DNA of 63,906 bases from Candidatus Omnitrophota bacterium (GCA_018823795.1 JAHJGZ010000007.1:1-63906); one strand, 5' to 3'. Shown: positions 15,438 to 25,286, numbered from the stretch's first letter. Program-made: numbers and translations. The notes: a model not told the origin generated them from the sequence alone.

Positions 15438-17261
15438 TTAATTCCTCTCATATATAGCAATGCCAAATTCGAGAGTTGTGAAAGGAAATGGGCCTATCTG
15501 TTCAACCATCGTATAATTTTCATTAATCCATGCCATTATCCCTCGTGCATAATCAATGCCAAAAAAAGCGGCCCCAAATTCATGCGTAAAACGAGACGTT
15601 AAAACAATATAATCAGCTTTCACCTTAATGAATTGATCAATAATGTTTTTCTCACCAATTATATCGACAATGGGAGGAACAATCCCATAATTCCTTAAAG
15701 GATTTCTCCTCTTAGAAAAATAATTAATACTTGCACCTTCAGGAACAACAATAACGGTGGCATCGTGCGGTGTCTGGTTCTTTAAATACTCAACGGTTTT
15801 CCATACACGCCTTGTACGCTCATCATTGAAGCTTTTCATCACTCCTCTTTCATTGCCTATCGTAGAGTTATAACCTGAATACCACTGAGCAGAATATTGC
15901 CAAAATGAATTAATGAATGCGAGAAAAAAGACTACGAGAACCGCATGATACAAATAGTGAGAGTGTGGATAAAAAACTTTATCAAACGATCTTTTGATAA
16001 GCGTAAAGAAAAAAACGTAATAACAAATAAGTCCCAATGGCATCAAGCTAAATCCATACGATATAGGAGTTATTCTGAAAAATATTCGAATACTAAATAA
16101 TAGTGCGGTTGAGAACAAGGCAAACAAGGATAGATTTTCCTTAAAATCAGAAGAATTAAATATGCGAAGAAAAAATATGACTGAGCACGACACCAGTATA
16201 AGACTTAAGCACCTAAATTGCCAAAAATAATAACTTTTATATTGCGGAATTAAAAAAGCGGCCGTAATAAAGATTATGCCGATTATAAGTGATACATATA
16301 AATCTTTTTTTTTATCAAAATAACCAGACACTAAGTGGCAGCCTGCACCTATCAATATAACAGCACCGACATTCATGAAAAATGATTTGAGGATAATGTA
16401 ACTATAAAGCTGAATGTTATTAAACCCTCCCATGCTCAGAACAAATCCGTTGGTTCTGGTATGAAAGATATGATCGATTATTGATTCTCTAAATCCACTA
16501 AACGCATCTGCCATGCCAATAAACAATCCGTAAATGACACTGACGCAAACCAACGGTAAAAACATTAGTGCTATAACGCTCAAGGACTTTGCATTTCTTT
16601 TTTTGATAATGTAAGCAACAGCCGTACAAAAAAAGCCAGCCCAAATCAATAAAGACAATTCTATGCGAGACAAAAACGCACATGACATAAAAAGATTCCA
16701 CAAAAAGAGATAACTCCGTTTTTCTGTGTGTATAAATAAAAGAAAATAATATAAGGCTGCTAATATAAAAAGGGAGAAAAAAACAGAGGCAAAACTATAC
16801 GGAAAGATAAAATTAAAGATGCCGGTATACATATACCGACCAAAAGCACACACATAAAGAAAGGTCACAACGACAAGCGTGGAAATAATTCTATCCAAAA
16901 ATAACCGGGAAATTTTATACAACAATAATGCCATCGCTATTGTAACCCCGACACCACATCCGACAAATGTGTAAACATGCAGTCCAAACAATTGACACAG
17001 CATTGCTAAAAAATAAGGGGCAAAGATTCCATAGGAATAAAAAAAATCTTTATAAAGAACTTTTCCCTGAAGGATTTTTTCCGCCGCTAAAGGGTCGCGA
17101 AAAGTATCGATTATCAGTGATCCCCATTTCCCCCACGATATAAATAATAAATAACAAAAACACAGTGAAATCACTATTAAGGGCAAACGAGCAATAATGA
17201 ACTGTCGTATTCTTTGCTCACCAGGAAAATTGAATGATATATTCTCATGTTTTTTTATCAT
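15438..17261 (-). CDS. Large integral membrane protein, probable GT39-type glycosyltransferase
   Basis: A 607-residue protein with about twelve hydrophobic segments. The N-terminal loop contains IDTFRDPLAAEKILQGKVLYKDFFYSYG, a pattern seen in dolichyl-phosphate-mannose-type transferases of bacteria (an acidic D-x-D/R-D pair followed by KDFFY-YG). A soluble tail of about 130 residues (NDERTRRVWKTVEYLKNQTP onwards) contains VIVVPEGASINYFSKR, common in this group. It follows the GHMP kinase by about 100 bp in the glycan locus. The substrate is unknown. Confidence 0.65.
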   Translation of the reverse strand: MIKKHENISFNFPGEQRIRQFIIARLPLIVISLCFCYLLFISWGKWGSLIIDTFRDPLAAEKILQGKVLYKDFFYSYGIFAPYFLAMLCQLFGLHVYTFVGCGVGVTIAMALLLYKISRLFLDRIISTLVVVTFLYVCAFGRYMYTGIFNFIFPYSFASVFFSLFILAALYYFLLFIHTEKRSYLFLWNLFMSCAFLSRIELSLLIWAGFFCTAVAYIIKKRNAKSLSVIALMFLPLVCVSVIYGLFIGMADAFSGFRESIIDHIFHTRTNGFVLSMGGFNNIQLYSYIILKSFFMNVGAVILIGAGCHLVSGYFDKKKDLYVSLIIGIIFITAAFLIPQYKSYYFWQFRCLSLILVSCSVIFFLRIFNSSDFKENLSLFALFSTALLFSIRIFFRITPISYGFSLMPLGLICYYVFFFTLIKRSFDKVFYPHSHYLYHAVLVVFFLAFINSFWQYSAQWYSGYNSTIGNERGVMKSFNDERTRRVWKTVEYLKNQTPHDATVIVVPEGASINYFSKRRNPLRNYGIVPPIVDIIGEKNIIDQFIKVKADYIVLTSRFTHEFGAAFFGIDYARGIMAWINENYTMVEQIGPFPFTTLEFGIAIYERN

Positions 17262-17361
17262 AGTGTATGCCTTACTTCGATTTTTACCCTATAGGTGACT
17301 GATGTCTCACCGGTATATTGATGCTGTCCGTATTGCGAGCATTATATATGTACCAATGTCG

Positions 17362-18372
17362 TTACGATGTTTCTGTAAAGCTATCACCTGGACTATAAAA
17401 AATAATTTGACTGCCAGCAGTTTGGAATTTAAATGGAACATACAAAAGCTTTCCGAGCCTTTCGCGTATTTTCAATTGATCCTCGGGCCGGGCAAAAATA
17501 AGCATAAAACCCCCACCGCCAGCCCCTAATAATTTACCACCTAAAGCACCAGCATCGCGTGCCGTTTCATACATTTCATCAATATGCGCATTGGTAATTT
17601 TTGATGATAAGGTTCGCTTCAACTCCCAATTTTCATGTAACAATTTCCCAAAATTGTCAAGATCATCGTGGGTATTACAAAGTATTGCAATAGCTTCTTC
17701 TGTCATGGCCGTCATCGTTTTTAATTCTTTCTTTTTGACAGGAATATTTTTGATTTGCTCTTTTGCAATATCTGTTGCGTTTCGTGAGAAACCAGTAAAA
17801 AATAACATCAAGCAGTTCTGCAATTCTTTCAGTTTATCTCTGTCTATAATCACTGGCGAAACTTCTATCCTTTGCTGTTTATGAAACGTGATCCTATTAA
17901 ATCCACCAAATGCGGCTATCGTTTGATCTTGGGAACCGATATTCTCACCAACTCGGTCTTGTTCGACGTGCATGGCATCTAAAGCTAATTGTCGCTTCGA
18001 AACCATCTTCCCTTGTAACGCATATAATGAATGAAGCAATCCAACGGTAAACGACGAACTGGACCCAAGTCCAGACCGTGCAGGTAAATCAGCATTGTGC
18101 GCTATTTCTACACCACGATTAACCTGTAAATACAACAAACATTCTCGCACTGATGGATGTTGTATTTCTTGAATAGTATTTGTTTCCTCCCTTTTGGTAT
18201 AGCGGATCCGATATTTATGATCAAAAAAAGGTGGAAGATACCGGCAGGTAATATAACAATACTTATTTATCGAAGTACTCAACACCACCCCTCCCTGTTC
18301 CTCATACCAATCAGGATAATCTGTCCCCCCTCCAAAAAATGAAATCCGAAAAGGTGTTCTACTTATATTCAC
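17362..18372 (-). CDS. hddA: GHMP kinase, D-glycero-D-manno-heptose 7-phosphate kinase type
   Basis: A 336-residue sugar kinase with the three GHMP motifs: SFFGGGTDYPDW near the N-terminus, the phosphate loop LPARSGLGSSSSFTVG around residue 97-112, and GGKLLGAGGGGFMLIF near 285-300. FFGGGTDYP and Asn-Ile-Gly-Ser-Gln-Asp-Gln are typical of HddA-type heptose kinases, though fucose and other sugar kinases are close. The start is a GTG at 18372 preceded by AAGGAGG; an ATG 2 bp upstream is out of frame. No hddC or gmhA is present in the window, so the exact sugar is open. Confidence 0.8.
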   Translation of the reverse strand: MNISRTPFRISFFGGGTDYPDWYEEQGGVVLSTSINKYCYITCRYLPPFFDHKYRIRYTKREETNTIQEIQHPSVRECLLYLQVNRGVEIAHNADLPARSGLGSSSSFTVGLLHSLYALQGKMVSKRQLALDAMHVEQDRVGENIGSQDQTIAAFGGFNRITFHKQQRIEVSPVIIDRDKLKELQNCLMLFFTGFSRNATDIAKEQIKNIPVKKKELKTMTAMTEEAIAILCNTHDDLDNFGKLLHENWELKRTLSSKITNAHIDEMYETARDAGALGGKLLGAGGGGFMLIFARPEDQLKIRERLGKLLYVPFKFQTAGSQIIFYSPGDSFTETS

Positions 18373-18450
18373 ATCAACCTCCTTAAACTATTTAGATACA
18401 AACACTGACTTCAATTAATACTATTTTGGGCATTTATCTACGAAAAATAT

Positions 18451-19827
18451 TTATGCTTTTTTTAATTTAAATATTTTATTCATAATATAAAAAGTATAAA
18501 ATCGATCATGTAATTTCTTAAAAAAAGCATTTGGAGGAATTATTTTAATTACAAACAAAGCACATTGATACAATGGAAAAGGCAATTTTGTTATTATACT
18601 GCCTAAGAGATAAATATTATAGCGAATATCTTTCTCTTTTTCTGAAAAACAAGAAAGAGTCGACTTCTGGATACATCCCGTCATATCACTTTTATGCAAC
18701 GTGCTGTTAATATAGCCTCTTTCAACACAATGATTAAATAAACGAGTACCTTTAATCGGGACAGTGGTTGAATAATTAGTATACGTCACTTTACCTTCAC
18801 GGCTCATTTCTATTGAATCAAGATCATCCTGTAAAGAAGATTCTGGCACCGCAAGCATATAATTGACCCACGTATTGATTCCATACCTTTTAATTTTTTT
18901 TAGCATATCAGAAATGGGAATCGCTTTCATGCTTCTATTTAATACGTGTTCCCTGATATGCTGCGAGGTACTATCAACAGAAAGATGCACTGAAAAACAA
19001 CCAGCCTCCTTGAGCAGCTTTAGCATCGCATCAGTAATACAATCAAATCTCAAATAACAATTGAATGGAATGCCGATTCGCTGAGCATATTTTTTCGTAA
19101 ATTCTTCAAGCCATGGATCGGCTTTCATAGCAAATAAATCATCACCAAACTTGATAAAAGACATTTGATACTCACTTCGCACCCTCTCAATTTCCTGAAT
19201 AATTCGTTCCACCGAAAAACGTCTTACTAATGGACCTTTGCCCTTGTACAAATCTTGATAATAATTATTACAGCAATATGCGCAAGAAAAAGGGCATCCT
19301 CGAGTTGCATAAAAAGTTTTTTTTTGTGTATCCTTAAGAAAAGAATTCGCTAAAACTAAATCTCTATCAGCAGGAGGAAGCGTATCCAAATCACTAATTA
19401 ATGATCGTATCGGATTAATTCTGTTTTTCGTAATAAGATTCTCTACAAAATCAAAAGATTCGCCTTTCTCAACATTACGCAAAAATTCCTGAAACGCGTA
19501 CTCCCCTTCCCCAATGCAATAGGCGTCTACACCACTTTCTGAAAATGTCTCTGGAGAAAATGTTCGATGAGGTCCTCCCATAATAGAGATAAATGAATGT
19601 CTCTTACAAGCCTCCTTATGGGCTTTAACCAGTGGAATAAATCCCTGGATATTAACTGAATACGCTATCACATCGGGTTTAATTGCATCAACCATAGAAA
19701 AAAAATCGTGACTATCAAGTGAACAAAAAAATGTTGAATGATGCAATTGTTTTGCCATAGCTGACAAATACGCAAGGGCAATATGGTCAGCGTATGAAAG
19801 TTCATAAATAACAAAAAGGATTTTCAT
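18451..19827 (-). CDS. B12-binding-domain radical SAM protein
   Basis: A 458-residue protein. The N-terminal 150 residues form a Rossmann-like cobalamin-binding-type domain (KPDVIAYSVNIQGF, GGPHRTFSPETF, CIGEGEYAF) but lack the DxHxxG loop, so cobalamin would bind base-on or not through His. The radical SAM cluster motif is ATRGCPFSCAYCC, about residue 175. The TIM-barrel portion contains FIKFGDDLFAMK and VHLSVDSTSQHIREHVLNR. Such enzymes often methylate or rearrange unactivated carbons. In this glycan locus a sugar or lipid-linked intermediate is a fair guess, not a proof. A second paralogue is at 23061. Confidence 0.82.
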   Translation of the reverse strand: MKILFVIYELSYADHIALAYLSAMAKQLHHSTFFCSLDSHDFFSMVDAIKPDVIAYSVNIQGFIPLVKAHKEACKRHSFISIMGGPHRTFSPETFSESGVDAYCIGEGEYAFQEFLRNVEKGESFDFVENLITKNRINPIRSLISDLDTLPPADRDLVLANSFLKDTQKKTFYATRGCPFSCAYCCNNYYQDLYKGKGPLVRRFSVERIIQEIERVRSEYQMSFIKFGDDLFAMKADPWLEEFTKKYAQRIGIPFNCYLRFDCITDAMLKLLKEAGCFSVHLSVDSTSQHIREHVLNRSMKAIPISDMLKKIKRYGINTWVNYMLAVPESSLQDDLDSIEMSREGKVTYTNYSTTVPIKGTRLFNHCVERGYINSTLHKSDMTGCIQKSTLSCFSEKEKDIRYNIYLLGSIITKLPFPLYQCALFVIKIIPPNAFFKKLHDRFYTFYIMNKIFKLKKA

Positions 19828-19847
19828 TCTATTTTTGTGGTTCTAAA

Positions 19848-20546
19848 TTAAAATTTTAAAAGTTGATCGATAAAGAAGGATGGTATATTAAAAAACTCTT
19901 CAATGATAATAAACAACTCATTTAAACCATTTTTTACCGTATGTGTATAACTTTTCCCCGCAATGCGTTTCGGTTCATCACCCGATATCTCAGCAACTTT
20001 ATAACCTTTTTTTGCTAACCGAGCACTCAACCGTGTCTGAACAGGACGCCGCTTTATTTCAATACCTGCTTTTTGATACACATCACGTCGACAGGCACGA
20101 AAGAAATTGAGTACATCGGTATACTGTGCCTTAAACAAAACATTGACTAATGTAGTAAATAACCAATTACCAAGCCCACTGATGAGTGTATCATCATAGC
20201 TTTTTGCGTTATCCTTATAACGAGATACAATCACCATATCATACCCTTCTTTCATTTTCTCAACTAATTCAGGAATTTTTTCTGGTATACAATTACCGTC
20301 AGGAGTAAAATCAATTATTACATCACCCGTTGTTTGGTCAAACCCCTCTTTATATCCCTGTATAATGCCTTCTCCTTTTTGTGATAAAACATAAAACCCT
20401 TGCCCTCGTGCATATTCAACACTGCCATCTGTTGATCCTCCATCCACTATAATTATTTCATCGACCCAGGTCTTATCAACTCTTGGTAGAATTATTTTTA
20501 AACATTCAAATTCATTTAAACAAAGCATCACTAAAGAAAATTTCAT
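19848..20546 (-). CDS. GT2 family glycosyltransferase
   Basis: A 232-residue GT-A enzyme resembling dolichyl-phosphate mannose synthases without the membrane tail. It has DEIIIVDGGSTDGSVEYA for nucleotide-sugar binding, IDFTPDGNCIPEKIPELV in place of the DxD segment, and IVSRYKDNAKSYDDTLISGLGNWLFT. It lies 11 bp after an SDR gene and 20 bp before the radical SAM gene, so it is probably co-transcribed. The donor and acceptor are not known. Confidence 0.85.
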   Translation of the reverse strand: MKFSLVMLCLNEFECLKIILPRVDKTWVDEIIIVDGGSTDGSVEYARGQGFYVLSQKGEGIIQGYKEGFDQTTGDVIIDFTPDGNCIPEKIPELVEKMKEGYDMVIVSRYKDNAKSYDDTLISGLGNWLFTTLVNVLFKAQYTDVLNFFRACRRDVYQKAGIEIKRRPVQTRLSARLAKKGYKVAEISGDEPKRIAGKSYTHTVKNGLNELFIIIEEFFNIPSFFIDQLLKF

Positions 20547-20557
20547 AATACAACCCC

Positions 20558-21526
20558 TTATCTCCCTTTACATTGACTGCGATACCATGTAATCGTTTTT
20601 TTTATGCCATCCGTCAATACGGTTTTCGCCGTAAATTTTAAAATACGTTTTGCTTTTGAAACATCAATTAATCGTTTGGGAATCATTGTTGGCTTAGAAG
20701 AATTAAAAACTATTTTTGCATCACAATAATTATCCGCAACTAACATAGCTTGTAATGCTTGTTTAATGCTACAGGGCTTGCCGGTGCCAATATTAACAGG
20801 GTCAAACGTTTCAATTTTTTCCATAGCTTCCAGTATTCCTTCGATAAAATCATCGATATATATAAAATCTTTAATATCATTACCGTCTCCCCACACCTCG
20901 ATCGGATCATGACGTTCAGCTACTTTTCGCATCAAGGCTGGCAGGACATGCGACGTTTCCCATTCAAAATCATCATAGGGCCCATAAATATTCGCTGGCC
21001 TGATGACTCCCACCTTCATAGGATTTTTAATCTTCTCGGCATACATTTGACATAAAATTTCTGTAAAACGTTTCATCCATCCCACACAAAAATACTTTTC
21101 AAACAAGTCACCTCCGACATCCTCTTCTTTTACGGGATAATCAGCAACTGGATAAACCGTATTACTGCTCAGCCATAAAAATTTATCAACTTTTGCCTGA
21201 TAGGCAGCATCAAGCATCAAAGTATTCATGATAATATTCGGCGTAACGTGGACAAGCGGGTCTTTCTCCATTACTGCTGCACCGGACGTATTTGCTGCAC
21301 ACATAAACACATAGTCCATGCCCTCAACAACTTTACGACAGTCTTCTTTCCTTGTTAAATCACATTTTATAAATTCAATTCTATCATCAACCAGTTGTGG
21401 TTCTCGAAGATGTACGGTAGCCCGAATGCGTACGTTATAATCAAGAAGTCTCTTTATGAGGTTCGTTCCTACAAAACCGGCTCCACCAGCTATCAATATC
21501 TTCCTATTTTTAAAAAATTCTGACAC
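20558..21526 (-). CDS. NAD-dependent epimerase/dehydratase family protein (SDR) lacking the catalytic Tyr
   Basis: An extended SDR with Rossmann motif ILIAGGAGFVGTNL and about 322 residues. It has the substrate-side WGDGNDIKDFIYIDDFIEG typical of GDP-fucose-synthase and UDP-glucose-4-epimerase relatives. Where YxxxK is expected it reads CVGWMKRF, so Val replaces the Tyr while the Lys is kept. A GTG at 21526 with AAAGGAG 7 nt upstream is the best start; TTG at 21532 directly abuts the ribosome site. It is paired with the similar gene at 22047 on the other side of an RmlC-like gene. The missing Tyr points to altered chemistry or a partner role. Confidence 0.8.
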   Translation of the reverse strand: MSEFFKNRKILIAGGAGFVGTNLIKRLLDYNVRIRATVHLREPQLVDDRIEFIKCDLTRKEDCRKVVEGMDYVFMCAANTSGAAVMEKDPLVHVTPNIIMNTLMLDAAYQAKVDKFLWLSSNTVYPVADYPVKEEDVGGDLFEKYFCVGWMKRFTEILCQMYAEKIKNPMKVGVIRPANIYGPYDDFEWETSHVLPALMRKVAERHDPIEVWGDGNDIKDFIYIDDFIEGILEAMEKIETFDPVNIGTGKPCSIKQALQAMLVADNYCDAKIVFNSSKPTMIPKRLIDVSKAKRILKFTAKTVLTDGIKKTITWYRSQCKGR

Positions 21527-21539
21527 GATCAAACTCCTT

Positions 21540-22043
21540 TTATAATGAATCTCTTTTTGAAAATATCGGGTTATCTACCGGCCAAGAAATATTAAACCGT
21601 TCATCATTCCATGCATACGTAAACTGTCTTTCACGATTATAATAGGTAGACTGCTTATAATGAAATATTACTTTATCACTAAGTGCGACATGCGCATTAC
21701 CATACAGCGGCGGCACTAATATCTGCTGTCGATTGTCTTCAGAAAGAATAAAAGATTGCCACTTTCCAAAATGAGCACTCTCTTCATCACAATTAACCAC
21801 AACAAAGAAAAACTTTCCCTGTAAACAGGTAATAAGCTTCCATGTTTGACGGTCACCATGAATGCCACGGAGTACATTCTTCTTCGATACCGAAATATCA
21901 TCCTGGATGAATTTAATCGTTATTCCATTATCGTTATACAGTTGCTCGTTATAAAGCTCAATATATTTACCGCGATGATCACAAAAAACATCGGGTTCAA
22001 TCACCAATACACCATCTAATTCTGTTGTAGTAACTTTTATCAT
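21540..22043 (-). CDS. RmlC-like cupin, nucleotide-sugar 3,5-epimerase type
   Basis: A 167-residue cupin. It has DHRGKYIELYN, NVLRGIHGD (the family's RGxH with catalytic His; usually RGLHYQ), VPPLYGNAHVALSD, and the C-terminal YNRERQFTYAWND that carries the second active-site Asp. It probably epimerises a dTDP- or GDP-4-keto-6-deoxysugar at C3 and/or C5. The two adjacent SDR genes make a three-gene nucleotide-sugar cassette. The precise substrate is not deducible. Confidence 0.82.
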   Translation of the reverse strand: MIKVTTTELDGVLVIEPDVFCDHRGKYIELYNEQLYNDNGITIKFIQDDISVSKKNVLRGIHGDRQTWKLITCLQGKFFFVVVNCDEESAHFGKWQSFILSEDNRQQILVPPLYGNAHVALSDKVIFHYKQSTYYNRERQFTYAWNDERFNISWPVDNPIFSKRDSL

Positions 22044-22046
22044 GAT

Positions 22047-23030
22047 TTAAGTAAAATAATTCTTCTTTTTCTTATATTCATCCTGATGATTGACAAACCA
22101 CTCCCATGTTTCTTTCAGTCCATCCAACAAAGATGTTGTGGGGTTATAATCAATGAGGCTCTTTGCTCGGGATATATCCATAATTCTTTTTGGAAAACCG
22201 CTCGATTTGGTAGTATCAAAACGGTAGTTAAACGGCAAAAAGTTTGCAAGTGTTTCTACCAATTCTTTAATGGAATAACCTTTGCCGCTCCCTAAATTAA
22301 CAAATGATCCTTTTGTTCCATGATACAGTGCCAAAATGACTCCTTCGGCAACATCACGGCTAAATGCAAAATCACGAATAGCCGTTCCATCTCCCCATAC
22401 AACGACCGGATCTTCTTTGTGGTATATCCTATGCATTAATGTAGGAATAACCATTGCATTATGAGGATCGAAATTATCACCCGGGCCATACACATTACAC
22501 GGTCGCACAACAGAAAAATTGTCCGCATTATACTGAATTGCATAAGCCTGTATCTGTAGCTCTGCCATACGTTTAGCCCATCCCGGAAACATATCCATCG
22601 GATCCCCCTGAAAGCCATCGCACTCCTTAAAAATCTCGGCACTACCATAGGCGCCAATGGAACTTGTATATACTATCCTTTTAACTTTATTTTGACGACA
22701 TGCTTCAAGTACATTGGTATTAAACATTAATAATGGTACAAAGAAGCTTGCCGGCTTTTTCTTCGTTACTTCAATCGACCCTTTTACGCCTGCTAAATGG
22801 AAGACACAATCCATATCTTTGGTAAGTTTCTTACATAACGTAAAGTCAGTGAGATCCCCAAAAACATGTTTTGCCTTCTTATGAACTTTAATATCATCAA
22901 GTGAAACAATAACAACATGTGCAGCAGCAGAACAAAGTAAATCAACAACTCGTCTACCAATAAGTCCGGTACCACCCGTTACTAAAACATTTTTTCCTGC
23001 AAAACTTTTCAGCACTTCATCTTTGATCAT
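22047..23030 (-). CDS. NAD-dependent epimerase/dehydratase family protein (SDR) lacking the catalytic Tyr
   Basis: A 327-residue extended SDR with VLVTGGTGLIGRRVV at the N-terminus, YTSSIGAYG before the active site and VVWGDGTAIRDFAFSRDVAEG after it. The expected YxxxK reads FPGWAKRM: Pro occupies the Tyr position and Lys is kept. The start follows AAGGAT. Together with the gene at 20558 this gives two tandem paralogues that both lost the catalytic Tyr, which suggests a shared specialised reaction rather than decay of one copy. Confidence 0.8.
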   Translation of the reverse strand: MIKDEVLKSFAGKNVLVTGGTGLIGRRVVDLLCSAAAHVVIVSLDDIKVHKKAKHVFGDLTDFTLCKKLTKDMDCVFHLAGVKGSIEVTKKKPASFFVPLLMFNTNVLEACRQNKVKRIVYTSSIGAYGSAEIFKECDGFQGDPMDMFPGWAKRMAELQIQAYAIQYNADNFSVVRPCNVYGPGDNFDPHNAMVIPTLMHRIYHKEDPVVVWGDGTAIRDFAFSRDVAEGVILALYHGTKGSFVNLGSGKGYSIKELVETLANFLPFNYRFDTTKSSGFPKRIMDISRAKSLIDYNPTTSLLDGLKETWEWFVNHQDEYKKKKNYFT

Positions 23031-23060
23031 AGTAATCCTTACATCCTTTACTTGAAAAAA

Positions 23061-24386
23061 TCAATATACCATTTGATGTTCTTGAAGGTAATGTTGTAAC
23101 TCTTTAATATTATTAATAATATCCGCTCGTGAAAAGGCCTTGCCCCAGCGGGTTGTTTCCTCATATTCAAACGGTAGGCCAAAGTGTTCTTCATCAGAAA
23201 AACGATACAACAAATGCGCGTGTTTTCTCCAATCATTATCGATATATTTAATTCCATACTGCGTACTATTCTTAAAAATAGCAGAGCCCGGCATAGGACA
23301 AAACCCAGAAATGTTTACATAATCAGGTTGCACCTCATCAATAAATTTTCGTGTACTCTCAACAATATTCAATGGTTCCCCGGGCAGTCCCAAGATAAGA
23401 CACATTTTTACTTTAATGCCAACGGATTTACATGTGTCAATAAAAGATCGTGCCTGCTGCACCGTCTGACCTTTATGTATTATATCTAATACCTCTTGCG
23501 AAGCACTTTCAACACCTACCGCAAGTTCAACGCAACCAGCATCATGCGCTAATTCAAGTATCTCCTTCGACGCACCAATCCGTGTCTGTCCTCGCCACAG
23601 AACCTGCTGTCGTCCAAGAGCACGCACATAGGGAGTAGCCACTTCCGGTTTAACGGGGATACATATTTCATCTCTTAAATTAATTCCTTTCACCGCATAG
23701 GTATCTTTTAAATAGGCAATTTCCGATTCTATAAGCTCAGGTTTCCGCATATGCACCATAGGGGGAGTATTATACACACAGTAGGCACACTGAAAATTAC
23801 AACCACGAGAAAACATTGCTGAGGTTCCCGCAATACCGTCAAATTTTTCAAAAAGCACGGTATTAACAATAGTAGATTCCGGTAAATAATGTCTGCGAGG
23901 AAAAGGATATTTATTAAAATCGCTGGATTGCCAATCAGACGTATATATTTTTTTGAGTTCCCCTTTACGACAATCATTAATAATAGTAATAAACGATTCT
24001 TCCCCGGGACCGGTTACGAGGGCGTCGAAAGATTCTGCGCATTCCGGTAAAAAATTGTCAATATGTGTTCCACCTGCAGCATGTTTTGCTTTTTTGTATA
24101 TGTTGCGGATCGCATTCACAACATCGACGATTTCAAAATAATCTGCTGATTTGGCAATCCAATAGAGATACAAATCATGCTCTGCAATATATGAAGCTAT
24201 TTTCTCTCGCTCTACCTGACCATCACGGTTACGCAGCTGCCGTAAATCAATAACACTAACCGTCACGCCTTTACCGGCGAAACGATCATCAATAACCGTT
24301 GCAAAATAGAGCTCGTTTAACGGCTGCAATTTAAAAGGATTCTTAAAATAATGCCATGTCGGCACAATTATACCGATTGAAAACAT
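23061..24386 (-). CDS. B12-binding-domain radical SAM protein
   Basis: A 441-residue protein with an N-terminal cobalamin-binding-like domain (AAGGTHIDNFLPECAESFDALVTGPGEESF) and a radical SAM core with FSRGCNFQCAYCVYN around residue 190. Its C-terminal part has DYVNISGFCPMPGSAIFK. GAGGAG lies 7 nt before the start. This type includes methyltransferases and ring-rearranging enzymes in natural-product and glycan pathways. It lies between a TylF-type methyltransferase and an SDR, consistent with sugar tailoring. Reaction unknown. Confidence 0.83.
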   Translation of the reverse strand: MFSIGIIVPTWHYFKNPFKLQPLNELYFATVIDDRFAGKGVTVSVIDLRQLRNRDGQVEREKIASYIAEHDLYLYWIAKSADYFEIVDVVNAIRNIYKKAKHAAGGTHIDNFLPECAESFDALVTGPGEESFITIINDCRKGELKKIYTSDWQSSDFNKYPFPRRHYLPESTIVNTVLFEKFDGIAGTSAMFSRGCNFQCAYCVYNTPPMVHMRKPELIESEIAYLKDTYAVKGINLRDEICIPVKPEVATPYVRALGRQQVLWRGQTRIGASKEILELAHDAGCVELAVGVESASQEVLDIIHKGQTVQQARSFIDTCKSVGIKVKMCLILGLPGEPLNIVESTRKFIDEVQPDYVNISGFCPMPGSAIFKNSTQYGIKYIDNDWRKHAHLLYRFSDEEHFGLPFEYEETTRWGKAFSRADIINNIKELQHYLQEHQMVY

Positions 24387-24503
24387 CTATGCTCCTCTTA
24401 AAACAAAATATTTTTTCGATTGTGTAAAATTTATTTCTCTGTACGTAATTGCTCTGTTACACACTATTGTTCAGTGTAAAAAACTCTTATTGCCTGCCCG
24501 TAT

Positions 24504-25262
24504 TTATTCCAACACAATGTATGATGTTCGAGACGCATAACGATACCGTTCGATTTTAACCGTATAATTTTTGAGCACTTCACGCAATGCGATTGTTTCA
24601 CCAGGAGAATCGGGATCGTTTAATTCATCGAAACCTATGACACTCCCCTTTGCGACGTGTGGCAAAATAAGCTTCAAACATTCCTTCGTTGGTTCATAAA
24701 GGTCAAAATCAAAATAAGCAAGAGCAATAATAGTCTCGGGATGTTTTGTAAGATACTTTTTTATTCCAACAATCGCATCGCCGGGACATAATTCAAATTT
24801 CTTAATATGTGCAAGAGGATTATCTTTTTCCTGCAACTCTAAAATCTTCTCTAAATATTTGACATAATTTTTAGAAACACATAGATTCCCTTTCTTCATC
24901 AACTCAGAGCTGCCATCTTTCTGTGATATTCCGGGGAACCCTTCAAATGTATCAAAACCAATGATTTTTCTATGACGATTAAACGTATCGTATATTCCAC
25001 GAAGCGCCGCAAATAAAGCCAGATTTTGTCCCCAGCGTACACCAAATTCAACAATACTGCCTTGCAGGTCGATAATTTTTCGATAGAGATGGTCCATAAA
25101 AAGAACACGAGACAAATTTTTAGAATTCAAAAATAAACCTAGATTAGATAAAATCTGTTCATCGGGAATAGGACATTTTTTAAAATGGCGAACAAATTGC
25201 AGCAGAGTCTGTTTTTCTTTCTGGCTCGCATAGGTCGTATTCGCGAGCTGTTTCTTTTTCAT
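24504..25262 (-). CDS. TylF/MycF-type SAM-dependent O-methyltransferase
   Basis: A 252-residue methyltransferase with SIVEFGVRWGQNL (SAM pocket), IIGFDTFEGFPGIS, and the C-terminal metal-site region AYFDFDLYEPTKECLKLI with GFDELNDPDSPGE. All are hallmarks of the TylF/MycF macrocin-type family that methylates sugar hydroxyls. AGAGGAGG sits before the ATG. The setting in a nucleotide-sugar locus fits methylation of a surface sugar. An alternative is amino-sugar or lipid-linked acceptor methylation. Confidence 0.85.
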   Translation of the reverse strand: MKKKQLANTTYASQKEKQTLLQFVRHFKKCPIPDEQILSNLGLFLNSKNLSRVLFMDHLYRKIIDLQGSIVEFGVRWGQNLALFAALRGIYDTFNRHRKIIGFDTFEGFPGISQKDGSSELMKKGNLCVSKNYVKYLEKILELQEKDNPLAHIKKFELCPGDAIVGIKKYLTKHPETIIALAYFDFDLYEPTKECLKLILPHVAKGSVIGFDELNDPDSPGETIALREVLKNYTVKIERYRYASRTSYIVLE

Positions 25263-25286
25263 AACTAATCTCCTCCTCTTACCTGT

